A DNA stretch of 64,000 nt from JBBQYA01 sp031412335 (GCA_031412335.1 JANOCT010000033.1:66189-130188); one strand, 5' to 3'; shown: positions 9,911-20,098, counted from the first letter of the stretch. The notes: generated by a model from the sequence alone, not told the origin. A program made the numbers and translations.

Positions 9911-10825
9911 ATGAAAGTAAACTCAATTTTAGAAACAATAGGCAATTCGGCACATGTAAAAATAAACAATCTTTTTCCAAAGGATATTCAGGTATATATG
10001 AAAATGGAAAGAAGCAATCCAGGTGGAAGCATTAAGGATAGGATTGCACTTGCCATGATAGAAGATGCTGAAAAAAAGGGAATTCTGAATCCTGATAGTG
10101 TGATAATTGAACCAACATCAGGCAATACAGGAATTGGATTAGCTATGGTAGCCGCAGTAAAGGGATATAAAATAATTTTAGTAATGCCTGAGTCCATGTC
10201 GGTAGAAAGACGGGCAATAATGAAAGTTTATGGTGCAACCTTTGAGTTGACGCCACGAGAAAAAGGAATGAAAGGGGCAATTGAAAAAGCTACTGAACTT
10301 ACTGCATCAACCCCAAATGCATGGATGCCTTCTCAATTTGAGAATGAAGCAAATATTAAAATACATCAAGAAACCACGGCAAAAGAAATTTTAGCAGATT
10401 TCCCTGATGGAATTGATTATATGATTACTGGAGTTGGAACTGGCGGTCATATTACAGGTTGTGCAGATATTTTAAAAAAACAATTTCCGAATATAAAAGT
10501 GTTCGCAGTAGAACCAGAATTATCGCCTGTAATTAGTGGTGGAGCTCCAGGCCCACATCCTATTCAAGGAATAGGAGCTGGATTTATACCTACTAATTTA
10601 CATACAGAAGTTTTAGATGGAGCTATTCAAGTAAGTAAAGACGAGGCATACCAATATGCAAGAGATGCTGCCTCAAAGGAAGGTATTTTTATTGGAGTTT
10701 CTTCTGGTGCTTCTCTTGCTGCTGTTTCTAAAAAATTACCCGAAATGCCTAAAGGAAGTGTTGTATTAACCTTTTGCTACGATACTGGAGAACGATACTT
10801 GTCAATTGACGGATTATTTATTTGA
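9911..10825 (+). CDS. cysM: Cysteine synthase (O-acetylserine sulfhydrylase)
   Basis: 304 residues, normal length for PLP fold-type II cysteine synthases. Visible motifs are the PLP lysine in NPGGSIKDRIA (about residue 41), the asparagine loop PTSGNTGIGLAM, the phosphate loop GVGTGGHITG near 175, and the C-terminal serine in IGVSSGAS. It condenses O-acetylserine with sulfide to give cysteine. It is co-transcribed with the serine acetyltransferase 10 bp upstream and followed by a strong terminator at 10886. CysK and CysM subtypes cannot be separated confidently, so treat the symbol as approximate. Confidence 0.93.
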   Translation: MKVNSILETIGNSAHVKINNLFPKDIQVYMKMERSNPGGSIKDRIALAMIEDAEKKGILNPDSVIIEPTSGNTGIGLAMVAAVKGYKIILVMPESMSVERRAIMKVYGATFELTPREKGMKGAIEKATELTASTPNAWMPSQFENEANIKIHQETTAKEILADFPDGIDYMITGVGTGGHITGCADILKKQFPNIKVFAVEPELSPVISGGAPGPHPIQGIGAGFIPTNLHTEVLDGAIQVSKDEAYQYARDAASKEGIFIGVSSGASLAAVSKKLPEMPKGSVVLTFCYDTGERYLSIDGLFI

Positions 10826-10885
10826 GAATAATTCAAAATAGAATACCTTTTTGAGTTTATAATTTTTATCCAAAAAAATTAAAAT

Positions 10886-10911
10886 AAACCTGCTTTACGC
10901 AGGTTTTTTTT
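10886..10911 (+). terminator. Rho-independent terminator after the cysteine operon
   Basis: Stem AAACCTGC (10886-10893) pairs with GCAGGTTT (10899-10906) around a 5-nt loop, followed by a run of T. It sits 60 bp after the cysteine synthase stop. Confidence 0.85.
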
Positions 10912-10955
10912 ATTGTCGGGTATTTTAAGTTATTTCGTAAGATAATACTCATTCT

Positions 10956-13358
10956 ATGAAATTTTTAAAGCGAACTCTGCTTTTTGTATTCCTGCTTCTG
11001 TTTTTGTCGATAATTGGAATATATCTTTATTTACTTACAACCAAGCCCGATTATGACGGAGAAAAAAATCTAAGAGGCTTAACTAGCGAAGTTGAAACCC
11101 GTTTTGATGATTACGGAATTCCTCACATTTATGCTAAAAATGAACATGATGCATATTATGCCTTAGGGTTTTTACATGCCCAGGAACGTCTGTTTCAAAT
11201 GGAAATGGTAAGAAGAATTGGAGCTGGAAAACTTGCAGAAATTTTAGGAAAAGAAATGGTTCAAACCGATCTTTTTTTTAGAACATTAGGCATAAACAAA
11301 CATGCTGAGCAATCTGCATCATTATATTTTTCAGATTCATCAGAAGCATTTCAGAAAAGTTCAAAAGCTTATTTAGCAGGTATTAATGAATTTATTAAAA
11401 CTGGCCCCACTCCTCCTGAATTTTCTATTTTAGGCATTCCCAAAACTGAGTTTACTCCTGTTGATTTATACCTAATTACAGGATATCTATCTTTCTCATT
11501 TTCCGAAGCATTTCGTACAGATTTGGTTTTAGGAAGTTTAGATGATTCTTTAGGTTCAGCATACATAAACGATTTAATGCCAACTACTTCTAATCCATCA
11601 AATTCTCCAACCATGAGAAAAAGAAGTTTGCCTCAAATTGCAAATATGTTTAACGAAATTGAAAAGAAATTACCTGTTCCATTATTAATTGGAAGTAATG
11701 CCTGGGTATTGGCACCATCAAAATCAAAGAGTGGAAAAGTATTATTTGCCAACGATACTCATATTGGATTTAGTCAACCAGCAGTATGGTTTGAAGCCCA
11801 TATCAATTATCCTGGTTTTAGTATGTATGGCAATCATTTAGCAGGCTTTCCTTTTGCTTTAATAGGTCATAACAATGTAAGTAGTTGGGGATTAACTTTG
11901 TTGGAAAATGATGATGTTGATTTTTATCGTGAACAGCAAAATCCAAATGATAGTAACCAGGTATTTATCAATGGAAAATATGAAAATATAAAAGAATATG
12001 AAGAAATAATTAATGTAAAAAATGAAAAAGAAGTAAAAGTTAAAATAAGAACCACAACGCATGGCCCACTTGTAAATAATGTAATGGGTAAGGCAGGTAA
12101 AAATTTTAATGAACCTTTGAGTATGTTTTGGACTTACACCAAGTTTCCTGCTAAAACGATGCAAGCAACATACCTGATGAATCATGGAAATAAACCAGCA
12201 GATTTTGAAATGGCAGCATCCATAATTCATGCACCTGGTTTAAATATTTTGTACGGTGATACTGCTGGAAATATTGCTTGGTACACAGCTGCAAAATTAT
12301 TAAAACAACCTGCTTCTGTTAATTCATTGCAAGTAATAGATGGTTGGGATTCGCAACAAGCAGCATTAGGATATTTTGATTTTACACAAAATCCTAAAAA
12401 ATTAAACCCAACAGAAGGCTACATTATTTCTGCAAATCATCAACCCGATCCAATTGATGGCATTGCATTAAATGGATATTATGCTCCTGGCAACAGGGTA
12501 AATAGAATTGAAAACTTATTAAAAACAGAAGAAAAATGGTCTATAGAGGAATTAAAAAAAATATTAATGGATGTCACCTCCGACGTATATAAAAACAATG
12601 CTGAAATTATATTGTCAACTTTTGAAGATAAAGATGTAGTAAATAAAACTCCATTACACAAAAAGGCTTACGATAAATTAAAAAACTGGAATGGCGATCA
12701 TCAACTAAATGATATTGCACCTACTATTTATTATAAATTATTATCTACTATTTTATCTTACACAATGCTTGATGAATTAGGAGAAGATGGATATAATTCC
12801 ATAATTAATACTCATACGATAAAAAAAGCAAGTTCATTATTATTGAAAAACAATAATTCTGTATGGTGGGACAATATTAAAACTGACTCAGTTACAGAAA
12901 CCAGAAATATTATATTTATTACAGCGTTCGAAAAAACAGTAAATGATCTTCAAACTCAATTAGGTAATAATATTGATGATTGGCAATGGGGAAAAGTACA
13001 TACGTTGGAACATGGTCATTTGATAGGTCGGCAAAAACCATTAGACAAATTATTTAATGTTGGCGAAAAAGAGGTGATGGGAGGAAATGAGGTGATAAAT
13101 AACCAAGCTTTCCCACTTAATAATGAAGGAAAATACACAGTAAGTTATGGTCCGGCTATGCGGATACTAATTGATTTTGCAGATTATGATCATTCTCAAA
13201 GTATTTTACCAACAGGTGAATCAGGCCATTTTATGAGCAAACATTATAAAGATCAGGCAGATATGTACAATAGAGGAGCTTTTAGAAAGCAAATGACTAA
13301 CAAAGAAGAAATTTTTAAAACTGCAAAAGGAAAAATGACTCTAAAGCCAAAAAAATGA
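10956..13358 (+). CDS. Penicillin acylase family protein (Ntn hydrolase)
   Basis: 800 residues with an N-terminal membrane anchor/signal (residues about 5-29). The family is synthesised as a precursor and cleaved before a serine that becomes the N-terminal nucleophile; here that residue is Ser247 in LIGSNAWVLAPSKS. Other family features are the FDDYGIPHIYAKNEHDAYYALG start of the alpha chain, HAQERLFQMEMVRR, NDTHIGF after the nucleophile, and a conserved NPTEGYIISANHQ. Substrates are amides such as penicillins, acyl-homoserine lactones or lipoamides, and cannot be told from sequence. Periplasmic location is inferred. Confidence 0.92.
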   Translation: MKFLKRTLLFVFLLLFLSIIGIYLYLLTTKPDYDGEKNLRGLTSEVETRFDDYGIPHIYAKNEHDAYYALGFLHAQERLFQMEMVRRIGAGKLAEILGKEMVQTDLFFRTLGINKHAEQSASLYFSDSSEAFQKSSKAYLAGINEFIKTGPTPPEFSILGIPKTEFTPVDLYLITGYLSFSFSEAFRTDLVLGSLDDSLGSAYINDLMPTTSNPSNSPTMRKRSLPQIANMFNEIEKKLPVPLLIGSNAWVLAPSKSKSGKVLFANDTHIGFSQPAVWFEAHINYPGFSMYGNHLAGFPFALIGHNNVSSWGLTLLENDDVDFYREQQNPNDSNQVFINGKYENIKEYEEIINVKNEKEVKVKIRTTTHGPLVNNVMGKAGKNFNEPLSMFWTYTKFPAKTMQATYLMNHGNKPADFEMAASIIHAPGLNILYGDTAGNIAWYTAAKLLKQPASVNSLQVIDGWDSQQAALGYFDFTQNPKKLNPTEGYIISANHQPDPIDGIALNGYYAPGNRVNRIENLLKTEEKWSIEELKKILMDVTSDVYKNNAEIILSTFEDKDVVNKTPLHKKAYDKLKNWNGDHQLNDIAPTIYYKLLSTILSYTMLDELGEDGYNSIINTHTIKKASSLLLKNNNSVWWDNIKTDSVTETRNIIFITAFEKTVNDLQTQLGNNIDDWQWGKVHTLEHGHLIGRQKPLDKLFNVGEKEVMGGNEVINNQAFPLNNEGKYTVSYGPAMRILIDFADYDHSQSILPTGESGHFMSKHYKDQADMYNRGAFRKQMTNKEEIFKTAKGKMTLKPKK

Positions 13359-13396
13359 CATACTTTTTGATAATCTTCTGGTACTAATAAACAAAA

Positions 13397-13615
13397 ATGA
13401 CCAGATTACTTAATCTTCATATTTTCGGAATGCAATGCCGGCATTGTACATCGATAATTAAAAACCTTTTAATATCAGAACCAGGAGTGGTAGATGTTGA
13501 AGTAAAATTGGATTATAACTCAGCAGAAATTACGTATGATGATATGCAAACAAACGAATATAAGCTTGAGAGTGCAGTGAATAATTCAGGAATTTATAAT
13601 GCTTTAGTATTTTAA
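13397..13615 (+). CDS. Heavy-metal-associated (HMA/CopZ-like) protein
   Basis: 72 residues covering a single HMA domain. The metal-binding GMQCRHC motif (GMxCxxC) lies at residues 11-17, and the rest follows the ferredoxin-like fold with ISEPGVVDVEVKLDYNSAEITYDD. Such proteins carry Cu(I) or similar soft metals to a P-type ATPase or sensor, but no such partner is adjacent. Its stop codon abuts the ATG of the next gene, so translation is probably coupled. Confidence 0.88.
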   Translation: MTRLLNLHIFGMQCRHCTSIIKNLLISEPGVVDVEVKLDYNSAEITYDDMQTNEYKLESAVNNSGIYNALVF

Positions 13616-13957
13616 ATGCTTGTGGTTTATGGCGTTATTCCATTTATGAAAACTGATGGAATAACATTGTATCCATTTATTTTTGTTCGAAAAAAAAGTT
13701 TATTGCAAAATAAACGACTAATAAATCACGAAAAAATACATGTAAAGCAAGAATTGGAATTATTAATTATACCTTTCTATTTATTATATCTAACTCACTA
13801 TTTCTACAATCTTTTGAAATTCAAAAATCATAGGAAAGCTTATTTAAATATTTTTTTTGAAAAAGAGGCTTATCAAAATGACCATGATTTAAACTACCTT
13901 AAAAATAGAAAAGTGTTTGAATCCTTTAAATACCTTTTATCAAAACAAACTAATTAA
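13616..13957 (+). CDS. Small Bacteroidota protein with HExxH motif, unknown function
   Basis: 113 residues starting immediately after the HMA gene's stop. It has a hydrophobic start, then INHEKIHVKQELELLIIPFYLLYL, where HEKIH (residues 38-42) has the HExxH form of zinc metallopeptidases such as the M56/BlaR1 group. A membrane helix follows directly. The conserved-looking ending KAYLNIFFEKEAYQNDHDLNYLKNRK may supply a further acidic ligand. I recall similar small proteins across Bacteroidota without assigned function. Enzyme activity is unproven. Its last 4 bp overlap the opposing glycosyltransferase gene. Confidence 0.75.
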   Translation: MLVVYGVIPFMKTDGITLYPFIFVRKKSLLQNKRLINHEKIHVKQELELLIIPFYLLYLTHYFYNLLKFKNHRKAYLNIFFEKEAYQNDHDLNYLKNRKVFESFKYLLSKQTN

Positions 13958-15087
13958 TTGATCTTTTTGTCAATTGGAAGATATTTAATAAAAAGTTTAG
14001 CGTTGCATTCATTATTAAACTTAGTTTCTAATATCTTTCTTCGAAATTCAGCTTCTTCAGGTTCAACAATTAAATCCATATATTTAATTATTAATTTTTT
14101 AAATTCAGAAGCTGAATGACCAATAATACATAGTTTTTCCAAGCCTGTTCCTTTTACGATAACTGGATTTACTAAAATATGGCGACCGATAAACAAAGAA
14201 TTTATTAATTTAAGTTTTATACCTGTTGATTGGAATGACAATAATAAATTTATCTGGGCATTACTTATCAAATCTGCCATTTGTTCATCATTAATATCTG
14301 CACGTATCGTTACATTTTTCGCTCCTTTAATTGCATTTTTAATTCGGTTTGTAGGGTTCGAGCCAGCAATTATTAATGGGTAATCTGATCCTTTAAAAAT
14401 ATTTTCAATTAAATAAAGCGCCGCCTGTTCATTCTCCTGAATATGCAGATTGCCATGATACAAAACATATTTACCGGTTTCAGATTTTATATTCATCCTT
14501 TCATTTTGATGAAAAGGAGGCAAATAATGAACTTGCTTGTAATTTAATTTAAAATGAATCTCGTCTTTTACCGATATTGGAAATAAAACATCTGCATGCG
14601 ATAATTTTCGTTCAAATATTCTAAGTTTAAAAGCAGCACCCATAAAATAAATTTTTTCGATAGGGTTACGAGTTGAACTTGCTAATCCACTATAATAGTC
14701 ATGTTCGATATTATGAGTTCGTACAATTTTGAAACGATTTTGAAGACGTTTATCATCGAGGTAGTAGCAACTATGCAAACCTTCAAATAATACAGGGTAC
14801 TCATCTTTGAGCAAATTTCTAATCAATTCATCTGATTTTCTGGAACTTACAATAAATGGATTAAGTAGTAGCGTATTAAAAATGCTTTTATTTCTTTTAT
14901 AATAATTAATACTAACGCAAAAATCTCTTAACTCTTCTGCTTCATTTCTTCCATATTCGAAACAATGTAAATGAATTTTTATCCCTTGTTTGTGTAATGC
15001 TTTAATTTTATAAAAAACATCAATTATTCCTCCATAATTTGCAGGAAAAGGAATATCAAAAGAAATGATATGTAAATGATTATCCAA
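13954..15087 (-). CDS. Glycosyltransferase (GT-B fold)
   Basis: 377 residues. The N-terminal ISFDIPFPANYGGIIDVFYKIKALHKQGI is the glycine-rich acceptor-domain start of GT4-like enzymes, and the C-terminal half has KYVLYHGNLHIQENEQAALYLIE, a nucleotide-sugar domain. The usual E-x7-E motif is weak. It overlaps the next gene (15080) by 8 bp on the same strand, so the two glycosyltransferases are translationally coupled and probably act on the same surface glycan. Sugar and acceptor are unknown. Confidence 0.82.
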   Translation of the reverse strand: MDNHLHIISFDIPFPANYGGIIDVFYKIKALHKQGIKIHLHCFEYGRNEAEELRDFCVSINYYKRNKSIFNTLLLNPFIVSSRKSDELIRNLLKDEYPVLFEGLHSCYYLDDKRLQNRFKIVRTHNIEHDYYSGLASSTRNPIEKIYFMGAAFKLRIFERKLSHADVLFPISVKDEIHFKLNYKQVHYLPPFHQNERMNIKSETGKYVLYHGNLHIQENEQAALYLIENIFKGSDYPLIIAGSNPTNRIKNAIKGAKNVTIRADINDEQMADLISNAQINLLLSFQSTGIKLKLINSLFIGRHILVNPVIVKGTGLEKLCIIGHSASEFKKLIIKYMDLIVEPEEAEFRRKILETKFNNECNAKLFIKYLPIDKKIN

Positions 15088-16177
15088 CCTGAGAATAAAG
15101 ATGTAATAATTTACTTTCTTCTATTTGCCAGTTAAATTCCTGAGAAGCTTTGGAGCAATTATTTTTTAATTTTTGATACAACACATCATCTAAAAGCAAT
15201 GAGTTCAATGAATTAACTAAGTTCTCAACACTTAAATCAACCAATAATGCAACTTGGTATTTGCTATTAATTTCTGCATACTCTGGAAAGTTATTAGTAA
15301 TTGAAGGAATTCCAGCATGGATATAGTCGAAACATTTATTATTTAACGAATAATAATAACTTAAACCAAGATTTTCGGAAACATTAATTCCTAAGTATGC
15401 TTTTCGTGTGATTGTTTTTAATGTACTTGGTTGAACAAAACCCAGAAATTTAACCTTATGATTCAATTGAAGTAAATCAACTTTTTCTCTTAAAATATCG
15501 CTTAAATCTCCCTCCCCAGCTAGGTATAACTTACAGTTTACCAATGGCATAGCAGCTATTAATTGTTCTAAACCTCTCCCCTGATTTAAGGCTCCCTGAT
15601 AAATTAAATATCGCTCTGTTTTAATAATATCCTCCTGTGGTTCTTGAAGATGTAAAACAGGTACATTTCTGATTGTTACAAATGGAGTTTTATATTTTTG
15701 ATTAAATAAATGGGCGATGCTATCGCTTACTGTATAGCAATATGTAAGTTTCGGAATTATAAAAGCTTCTATTCCGGTCCAAATCTTTTTAATAAAGGGA
15801 CGGTTTATAACTTCAGGTACTTCTGTGAAATATTCGTGAGCGTCGTAAATACATGGCTTTGCTTTTATTTTAGAAGCCATAAAGCAAGCAAGCAAAGTAT
15901 CAAGATCTACTGCATTAATAGCATCGAATCGATTTGTTAACAAATAAAAAAATAACCTAATATTATATTCGATGTAAAAAAATTTGCCTTTGTTAAAAAT
16001 GCATTTTAAACGAATCTGTGTATAGTTTTTATTTATTAATGCAACAGAATAAGATCTTTCGCGACCAATTAAAGTAACTGCATATCCGGCTGTATCTAGA
16101 GTTTCGCAAATTCTTGACATACGTTGATCGTATGTCAGATCGTTGGTAACTGTGAGTATTATTTTCTTCAAATTCAC
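15080..16177 (-). CDS. Glycosyltransferase, GT4-like
   Basis: 365 residues, GT-B fold. The start KIILTVTNDLTYDQRMSRICETL is typical of GT4-like enzymes of Bacteroidota; the middle has PCIYDAHEYFTEVPEV, and the C-terminal domain has YLIYQGALNQGRGLEQLI followed by LYLAGEGD and KVKFLGFVQPSTL. It overlaps the downstream glycosyltransferase by 8 bp. Likely a cell-surface polysaccharide or glycoprotein role; this is inference from family and pairing. Confidence 0.85.
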   Translation of the reverse strand: MNLKKIILTVTNDLTYDQRMSRICETLDTAGYAVTLIGRERSYSVALINKNYTQIRLKCIFNKGKFFYIEYNIRLFFYLLTNRFDAINAVDLDTLLACFMASKIKAKPCIYDAHEYFTEVPEVINRPFIKKIWTGIEAFIIPKLTYCYTVSDSIAHLFNQKYKTPFVTIRNVPVLHLQEPQEDIIKTERYLIYQGALNQGRGLEQLIAAMPLVNCKLYLAGEGDLSDILREKVDLLQLNHKVKFLGFVQPSTLKTITRKAYLGINVSENLGLSYYYSLNNKCFDYIHAGIPSITNNFPEYAEINSKYQVALLVDLSVENLVNSLNSLLLDDVLYQKLKNNCSKASQEFNWQIEESKLLHLYSQVG

Positions 16178-16230
16178 GGTGCTTCCTGAGTTTCTCTATT
16201 CTTAACTAACGGTAAATTTGTTTCTCTGGT

Positions 16231-18141
16231 CTAAATTATATTGGCAAGATTCAAAAAATTCTTGTCATCAAGCAATATTTTTCCACTATCTACCAAAAAC
16301 TGTACAACTTTTATCTTTTTCTCTTCCTTTATTTCTGAATGCCATGATAAAACCTCTGAAAGAAGATATGAATTTTGCGAAAGTTTTGTTGAAATATACC
16401 CTGCATATGTCTCAAATTCTTTTGTACTGAGCTGTATTTTTTTTGCTTCCAAACAAATATCGCATACTCCACAATACTTTGATTCTGGTTCATCGAAATA
16501 GTTCAATAGCATTTTGCTTCTGCAAATATTGCGATTATCAATGTATTTCAACATACCGTTTACTTTCAATTCCAATCTTTTGCGTTGCTCTAGCAAAAAA
16601 CGACTATTCAAATTCATTTTATCACTACTAAAACGTTCAGAAAGGAATAAAATCTGCGGTGAATCTTTTTGAGGTTCATAAACAATAATGTTTTGGATTT
16701 GCAATTGATTTAACATTTTAACCAGATCTTTTCGATTAATTTCTAACCTCTTTGCCAAAATATTTTCATTTATCGGAACAAAATTATCAAATACTCCACC
16801 ATGAGAACGTAGAATAACCTTAATAATAGACTCCAAATCCACATTTGCGATCATAAACGAATATAAAATATCCTTATCAGCAACAAATTTTAGTGAACTG
16901 GATCTGAAAGCTGATTCATTAAATTGTAAATACTCATCATGTTCTAAATAGCGAGCACAATTGTAAACTAGAATCGGATGCAAATTAAATTTAGTACAAA
17001 AATCAGCAACATCAAAATCATAGGCTTCCATTTTACCAGCACCAATTGCAACTTTCAAATAACTCCCTAATTGATGATAAACTTGCTTTATTTGTTGAAT
17101 GGTTGGAAAATTCTCAAAGGATTTTTGTAAAAAACTTTGCCTATCAACCAAATCATATAATAATACTGCATAAGCTTTTGCTCCATCTCTTCCGGCTCTG
17201 CCAGCTTCCTGATAATATGCTTCCAAGCTATCAGGCAAATCCAAATGAACAACAAAACGAACATCCGCTTTATCTATACCCATTCCAAATGCATTTGTCG
17301 CAACAATTACTTGCTTCTGCCCCTTCATCCATTCTGCTTGTGTTTTTTCACGAATTTCGTGTGTTAATCCTGCATGATAAAAGTTTGCTGAAATTCTATT
17401 TTTATTCAAAAATTCAGAAACTGTTTGAGTTGAGCGTCGATTTCTTACATAAATAACGCCTGTTCCGCTAACATTTCTGATTATCTTCAATAACTTTTTT
17501 TGTTTATTTTCTTCTTCCGAAACAACATAGCTTAAATTGTTTCTCAAAAAACTTTGAACAAACACTTTAGGATTTTCAAACAATAATTTATCGCAAATAT
17601 CCTTTCTTACAATATTTGTAGCTGTTGCTGTAAGTGCTAAAATCTTAACTTCAGGAAGAATTTTGCGAATTGATGCTATCAATAAATAAGATGGCCTAAA
17701 GTCATACCCCCATTGAGAAATGCAGTGTGCTTCATCTACAACCAAAAAGCTGATTTTCATCTTAGCCAGCCGAACTAAAGTAATTTCTGACTTCAATCGT
17801 TCTGGTGATAAATATAAAAACTTGATCTGACCATAGATACAATTATCTAAAGCAGTATCAATTTGCTTGCTCGTCATAACCGAAGTAATTGCGATTGCAG
17901 AAATTCCTCGGTTTGTTAAATTCTGAACCTGATCCGACATCAAAGCAATTAATGGCGAAATTACTATACAAATTCCAGGCATAGCCATGGCCGGCACTTG
18001 AAAACAAATTGATTTTCCGCCTCCTGTTGGCAATAATCCTAACGTATCATTCCCTTCTAATATGGAGTGAATGATATCTTCTTGCAATGGACGGAATTTT
18101 GTATGCCCCCAATATTGGCTAAGAATTTCTACTATTGTCAA
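16231..18141 (-). CDS. recQ: ATP-dependent DNA helicase RecQ
   Basis: 636 residues. Superfamily 2 helicase motifs are clear: motif 0 with FRPLQ near residue 18, Walker A LLPTGGGKS at 37-44, DEAH at 136-139 with the RecQ-specific aromatic loop ISQWGYDFRPSY, and motif VI QEAGRAGRDG. The zinc-binding RQC module follows (CRSKMLLNYF ... CGVCDIC near 550). There is no obvious C-terminal HRDC domain; the tail after the zinc module is a winged-helix-like stretch. It unwinds DNA 3'-5' in recombination and fork repair. Confidence 0.92.
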   Translation of the reverse strand: MTIVEILSQYWGHTKFRPLQEDIIHSILEGNDTLGLLPTGGGKSICFQVPAMAMPGICIVISPLIALMSDQVQNLTNRGISAIAITSVMTSKQIDTALDNCIYGQIKFLYLSPERLKSEITLVRLAKMKISFLVVDEAHCISQWGYDFRPSYLLIASIRKILPEVKILALTATATNIVRKDICDKLLFENPKVFVQSFLRNNLSYVVSEEENKQKKLLKIIRNVSGTGVIYVRNRRSTQTVSEFLNKNRISANFYHAGLTHEIREKTQAEWMKGQKQVIVATNAFGMGIDKADVRFVVHLDLPDSLEAYYQEAGRAGRDGAKAYAVLLYDLVDRQSFLQKSFENFPTIQQIKQVYHQLGSYLKVAIGAGKMEAYDFDVADFCTKFNLHPILVYNCARYLEHDEYLQFNESAFRSSSLKFVADKDILYSFMIANVDLESIIKVILRSHGGVFDNFVPINENILAKRLEINRKDLVKMLNQLQIQNIIVYEPQKDSPQILFLSERFSSDKMNLNSRFLLEQRKRLELKVNGMLKYIDNRNICRSKMLLNYFDEPESKYCGVCDICLEAKKIQLSTKEFETYAGYISTKLSQNSYLLSEVLSWHSEIKEEKKIKVVQFLVDSGKILLDDKNFLNLANII

Positions 18142-18346
18142 TTTTGATTGTTTAAATATGGTTTAAAGCAATTTTTACTATTATATTGAGTATTAAAAAC
18201 TTATTCTAAAACCAGAATGTAAAGGTATAAAAAACGATTTAGCCAATTATTAGAAATCAAATTGTTTGTTTAATAAATTTTAAAAAGAGGGAATTTCTAA
18301 AACTGATTGTACTATAATTTCATTTATACTTATATTTTTGAAAATT

Positions 18347-19447
18347 ATGCCAATCCAGTTAAATTTATATACACTTCTTTTAGGAATGATAATTTCTCAA
18401 GGATTTTTTGCTGCTGTAATTCTTTGGTTTTCAAAATCTAACAAAAATTCTAACAGATTTCTTTCTTTATTATTAATTAGTATTTCACTTTGGCTGGCAG
18501 ATAGTTTTATGAGATTGGCTGGTATATATAACGAAAAACCAAATTGGTATTTCATGCCAATATTTTATTCTTTCGGTTTTGGACCACTAATTTATTTTTA
18601 TGTTAAAAGTTTAATTTCTCATCCATTTGAATTTAAAAAATTAGATTATCTACATTTTATTCCAGTTTGTATTCAAGCAGCTTTATATTTTTTCTTACGT
18701 TTTCAACCATACGAATTCAAAAAATGGTTTTGGGAAAACGTTCATTATTCCATTACCTATCGGATTGAATTTGACGGAACTTGGATTTCTTTGTTAATCT
18801 ATTTATTACTTTCTATCAAACTTATCATCCGATATCAGCATTGGTTAGTTAATAATTATTCTGAGGTTTCTAAATTTAGGTTGAATTGGTTAAAAATTAT
18901 TCTTGGAATACTTTTGCTACTCTCTTTGCAATGGTTGGTAGAAATAATTTTGCGCGATTATTTCAATTTGTTTTTCAATTACGATTATTCAATTCAGCTT
19001 TTGGGCATTATTGCTTTAATTTTAGGAATTGGAGGGATACGGCAAGCTAATTTAACTGTTGTTGGTTTTCAAAAAACAACACAAGACACAGAGCAAAAAA
19101 ACATTGATTTTGTTATTGATGATGGAATATTGAAACTAATTTCAGAATGGATGGATAAAGAAAAAAGTTTCCTGAATCCAACATTAACGCTATCAGATTT
19201 CTCGAAAGAACTAAAATTAAATCCGAAAAATGTTTCAAAACATATCAATATCGGTTTGAAAAAATCTTTTAACGATTTTGTAAATGAATACAGAGTAGCT
19301 GAGGTTAAAAGAAAAATGAAATCTACAGACATTGAAAAATTTACTCTTTTGGCTATTGCTTATGAATCTGGATTTAATTCCAAAACAACGTTTAATCGGA
19401 TTTTTAAAGATTTAACCGGATCCACTCCGAGTGAATATTTAGGTTGA
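18347..19447 (+). CDS. AraC-family regulator with N-terminal membrane domain
   Basis: The first seven hydrophobic segments (about residues 5-235) form a membrane sensor domain, followed by an AraC-type double helix-turn-helix near residues 265-366 (LTLSDFSKELKLNPKNVSKHIN and FTLLAIAYESGFNSKTTFNRIFK). This layout is common in Bacteroidota one-component regulators. I chose the ATG at 18347; an upstream in-frame TTG at 18338 would add three residues. The ligand and target are unknown, though the secreted-protein and YceI genes downstream are candidates by position. Confidence 0.88.
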   Translation: MPIQLNLYTLLLGMIISQGFFAAVILWFSKSNKNSNRFLSLLLISISLWLADSFMRLAGIYNEKPNWYFMPIFYSFGFGPLIYFYVKSLISHPFEFKKLDYLHFIPVCIQAALYFFLRFQPYEFKKWFWENVHYSITYRIEFDGTWISLLIYLLLSIKLIIRYQHWLVNNYSEVSKFRLNWLKIILGILLLLSLQWLVEIILRDYFNLFFNYDYSIQLLGIIALILGIGGIRQANLTVVGFQKTTQDTEQKNIDFVIDDGILKLISEWMDKEKSFLNPTLTLSDFSKELKLNPKNVSKHINIGLKKSFNDFVNEYRVAEVKRKMKSTDIEKFTLLAIAYESGFNSKTTFNRIFKDLTGSTPSEYLG

Positions 19448-19590
19448 ATGGAAAGCTTTTCAATGAATTATTCTCAAAATAGTTCCAAAAACTGATTTTG
19501 GTACGTCCCAATCATAATTTGGGGCGTTATGCTTTACATTTCCTTGCACATTTGTTTCAGACAACTAGAAAAAAAATTGTCTAAAATAAA

Positions 19591-20098
19591 ATGAAAAAAA
19601 TAATTGTTTTGACTGTGTTGTATTTATTATCTAACAACACCTTTTCGCAAACAGCTTGGTCTGACCAAACAAGAGTACTTCCGGATAAACTTAGAAATAT
19701 AGAAACTGGAATTCGTTTGGAACATTCCCCGAGTCCAAACTATCCAGAAAGGAATATGAATAAATCTGAAGAAGCACTTTATGTGTGGCAACACAGCACT
19801 TTTGTAACTGCATTAAATCAGAATTTGGAGGTTATTGAAGCTGGAAGTTTTATATGGTATTCTGCAGAAGGTTGGAAGGAAAATATAAAATACAATAAAG
19901 AGGATTTCACAAAAAGTTTCAGCTGCAAAAATGGGCTATTACAAAAAAGAAAGGTATTTACTTTCAAGAAAAAACTATCGATATGGCAATAATTTATTTG
20001 CTGGAGATGCATTATGGTTTGTAATAGCCAAAGACAAAAACGGAAAATTGTTTAAAGGCGTCGGACTAATTGAAACTGAAAAAGAATTAAAAAAATAA
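19591..20098 (+). pseudogene. Secreted hypothetical protein interrupted by a +1 frameshift
   Basis: The frame from ATG 19591 encodes a signal peptide (KKIIVLTVLYLLSNNTFSQ) and about 100 convincing residues, then becomes low-quality and stops at 19992. Reading through the A5 run at 19911-19915 as four A puts translation into a frame that continues ...SAAKMGYYKKERYLLSRKN... GNNLFAGDALWFVIAKDKNG to a stop at 20096-20098. So one base has been gained in a homopolymer. It may be a real mutation or a sequencing error. The intact product would be about 168 residues; no family recognised. Confidence 0.75.

Noticed and set aside
11369..12661. Minus-strand frames within the penicillin acylase gene
   Set aside because: Antisense shadows with hydrophobic low-complexity translations and no independent support.
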